DNA of 64,000 nt from assembly GCA_014084085.1 (NCBI GenBank), contig NPFB01000003.1:109478-173477 (forward strand). The letters are read 5' to 3'. Under the pieces are notes generated by a model. That model searched no databases. It was not told the origin of the DNA and worked only from the letters and a program-made list of their open reading frames with translations. This DNA is from Hondaea fermentalgiana. Lineage: Eukaryota; Sar; Bigyra; Thraustochytrida; Thraustochytriidae. A program made the position numbers and the translations under genes. Positions 63,771-64,000 of this stretch are shown here, in pieces (position 1 is the first letter of the stretch; each line of letters opens with the position of its first letter).

Positions 63771-63844
63771 GTCCGTGTGGCCAAGTTGGATAAGGTGTCT
63801 GACTACGAATCAGAAGATCGTGGGTTCAAGTCCCACCATGGATA
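63771..63844 (+). tRNA. tRNA-Arg(ACG), copy 2
   Basis: Identical over all 74 nt to the copy 174 bp to its left. The spacer between them is unrelated except for T-rich Pol III terminator runs after each gene. Confidence 0.96.
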
Positions 63845-63947
63845 CATATTTTTCTTTTTTTTTGAGAAAATATTTTTTTTTTATAGGATTGACTGATTGG
63901 TTGGATGGTCATAGGAGGCTACAGACATGCCCAGAATCACGAATCGC

Positions 63948-64000
63948 GTCCGTGTGGCCAAGTTGGATAAGGTGTCTGACTACGAATCAGAAGATCGTGG
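63948..64000 (+). tRNA. tRNA-Arg(ACG), copy 3 (cut by window end)
   Basis: The first 53 nt match the two copies to the left exactly, starting 177 bp after the second. The T arm and 3' end lie beyond the window, so the array probably continues. Confidence 0.93.

Noticed and set aside
1..64000. Bacterial operons, CRISPR array, prophage or insertion sequence
   Set aside because: Gene content is eukaryotic throughout. The repeats seen are microsatellites or the gap-side hairpins; none has the regular repeat-spacer pattern of CRISPR, and no transposase catalytic motif was found.

Overview
This window is eukaryotic nuclear DNA, most likely from a compact, intron-poor, GC-rich marine protist. My best guess is a thraustochytrid-like stramenopile, but that is inference from gene style and not proven. 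The eukaryotic evidence is direct. Recognisable genes include listerin, the cohesin loader SCC2/NIPBL, NUP155, MAD2, EMC10, a copine, a SMYD methyltransferase, a NIPA-type magnesium transporter and an archaemetzincin. Nearly all read as single uninterrupted ORFs with ATG in fair Kozak context, and no gene needs an intron. Two runs of 100 N (36482-36581 and 49140-49239) are assembly gaps.

Layout from left to right: listerin (minus, 3' end off the left edge); a 1.9 kb divergent spacer full of microsatellites; SCC2 (plus); a coiled-coil protein (minus); a giant secretory membrane protein with two PqiA-like membrane blocks (plus); a coiled-coil/LRR/ankyrin protein (plus); lysyl-tRNA synthetase and archaemetzincin (both minus); a 68-aa ORF and an acidic/basic nuclear protein (plus); NUP155 (minus, 5' end at gap 1); a DUG3-DUG2 fusion (minus); a PDZ plus multi-IQ protein (plus); a PhnZ-PhnY fusion (plus); EMC10 (minus); a SWIM zinc-finger protein (plus, 5' end in gap 2); MAD2 (minus); a copine and a CKAP2-like protein (plus); SMYD (minus); a hypothetical protein and a NIPA-like transporter (plus); a histone H2B relic and an S9 oligopeptidase (minus); and a tandem array of identical tRNA-Arg(ACG) genes running off the right edge. 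Genes mostly alternate in divergent and convergent pairs.

Most genes are unrelated housekeeping functions with no operon logic. The exciting content is domain fusion. One polypeptide at 46286-47686 carries both oxygenases of the PhnY/PhnZ phosphonate-cleavage route, with the PhnZ active-site residues conserved, so it could turn 2-aminoethylphosphonate (or a relative) into glycine plus phosphate as a single protein. A second polypeptide at 37163-41062 joins the two halves of the yeast Dug2-Dug3 glutathione-degrading complex (glutamine amidotransferase, WD40 and M20 peptidase). A third at 15263-19879 joins a large non-cytosolic region to PqiA-type membrane blocks, which suggests lipid handling. 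Also notable are a frameshifted histone H2B remnant, a palindrome TAGGCCTA that recurs in intergenic DNA, and hairpin repeats beside both assembly gaps.
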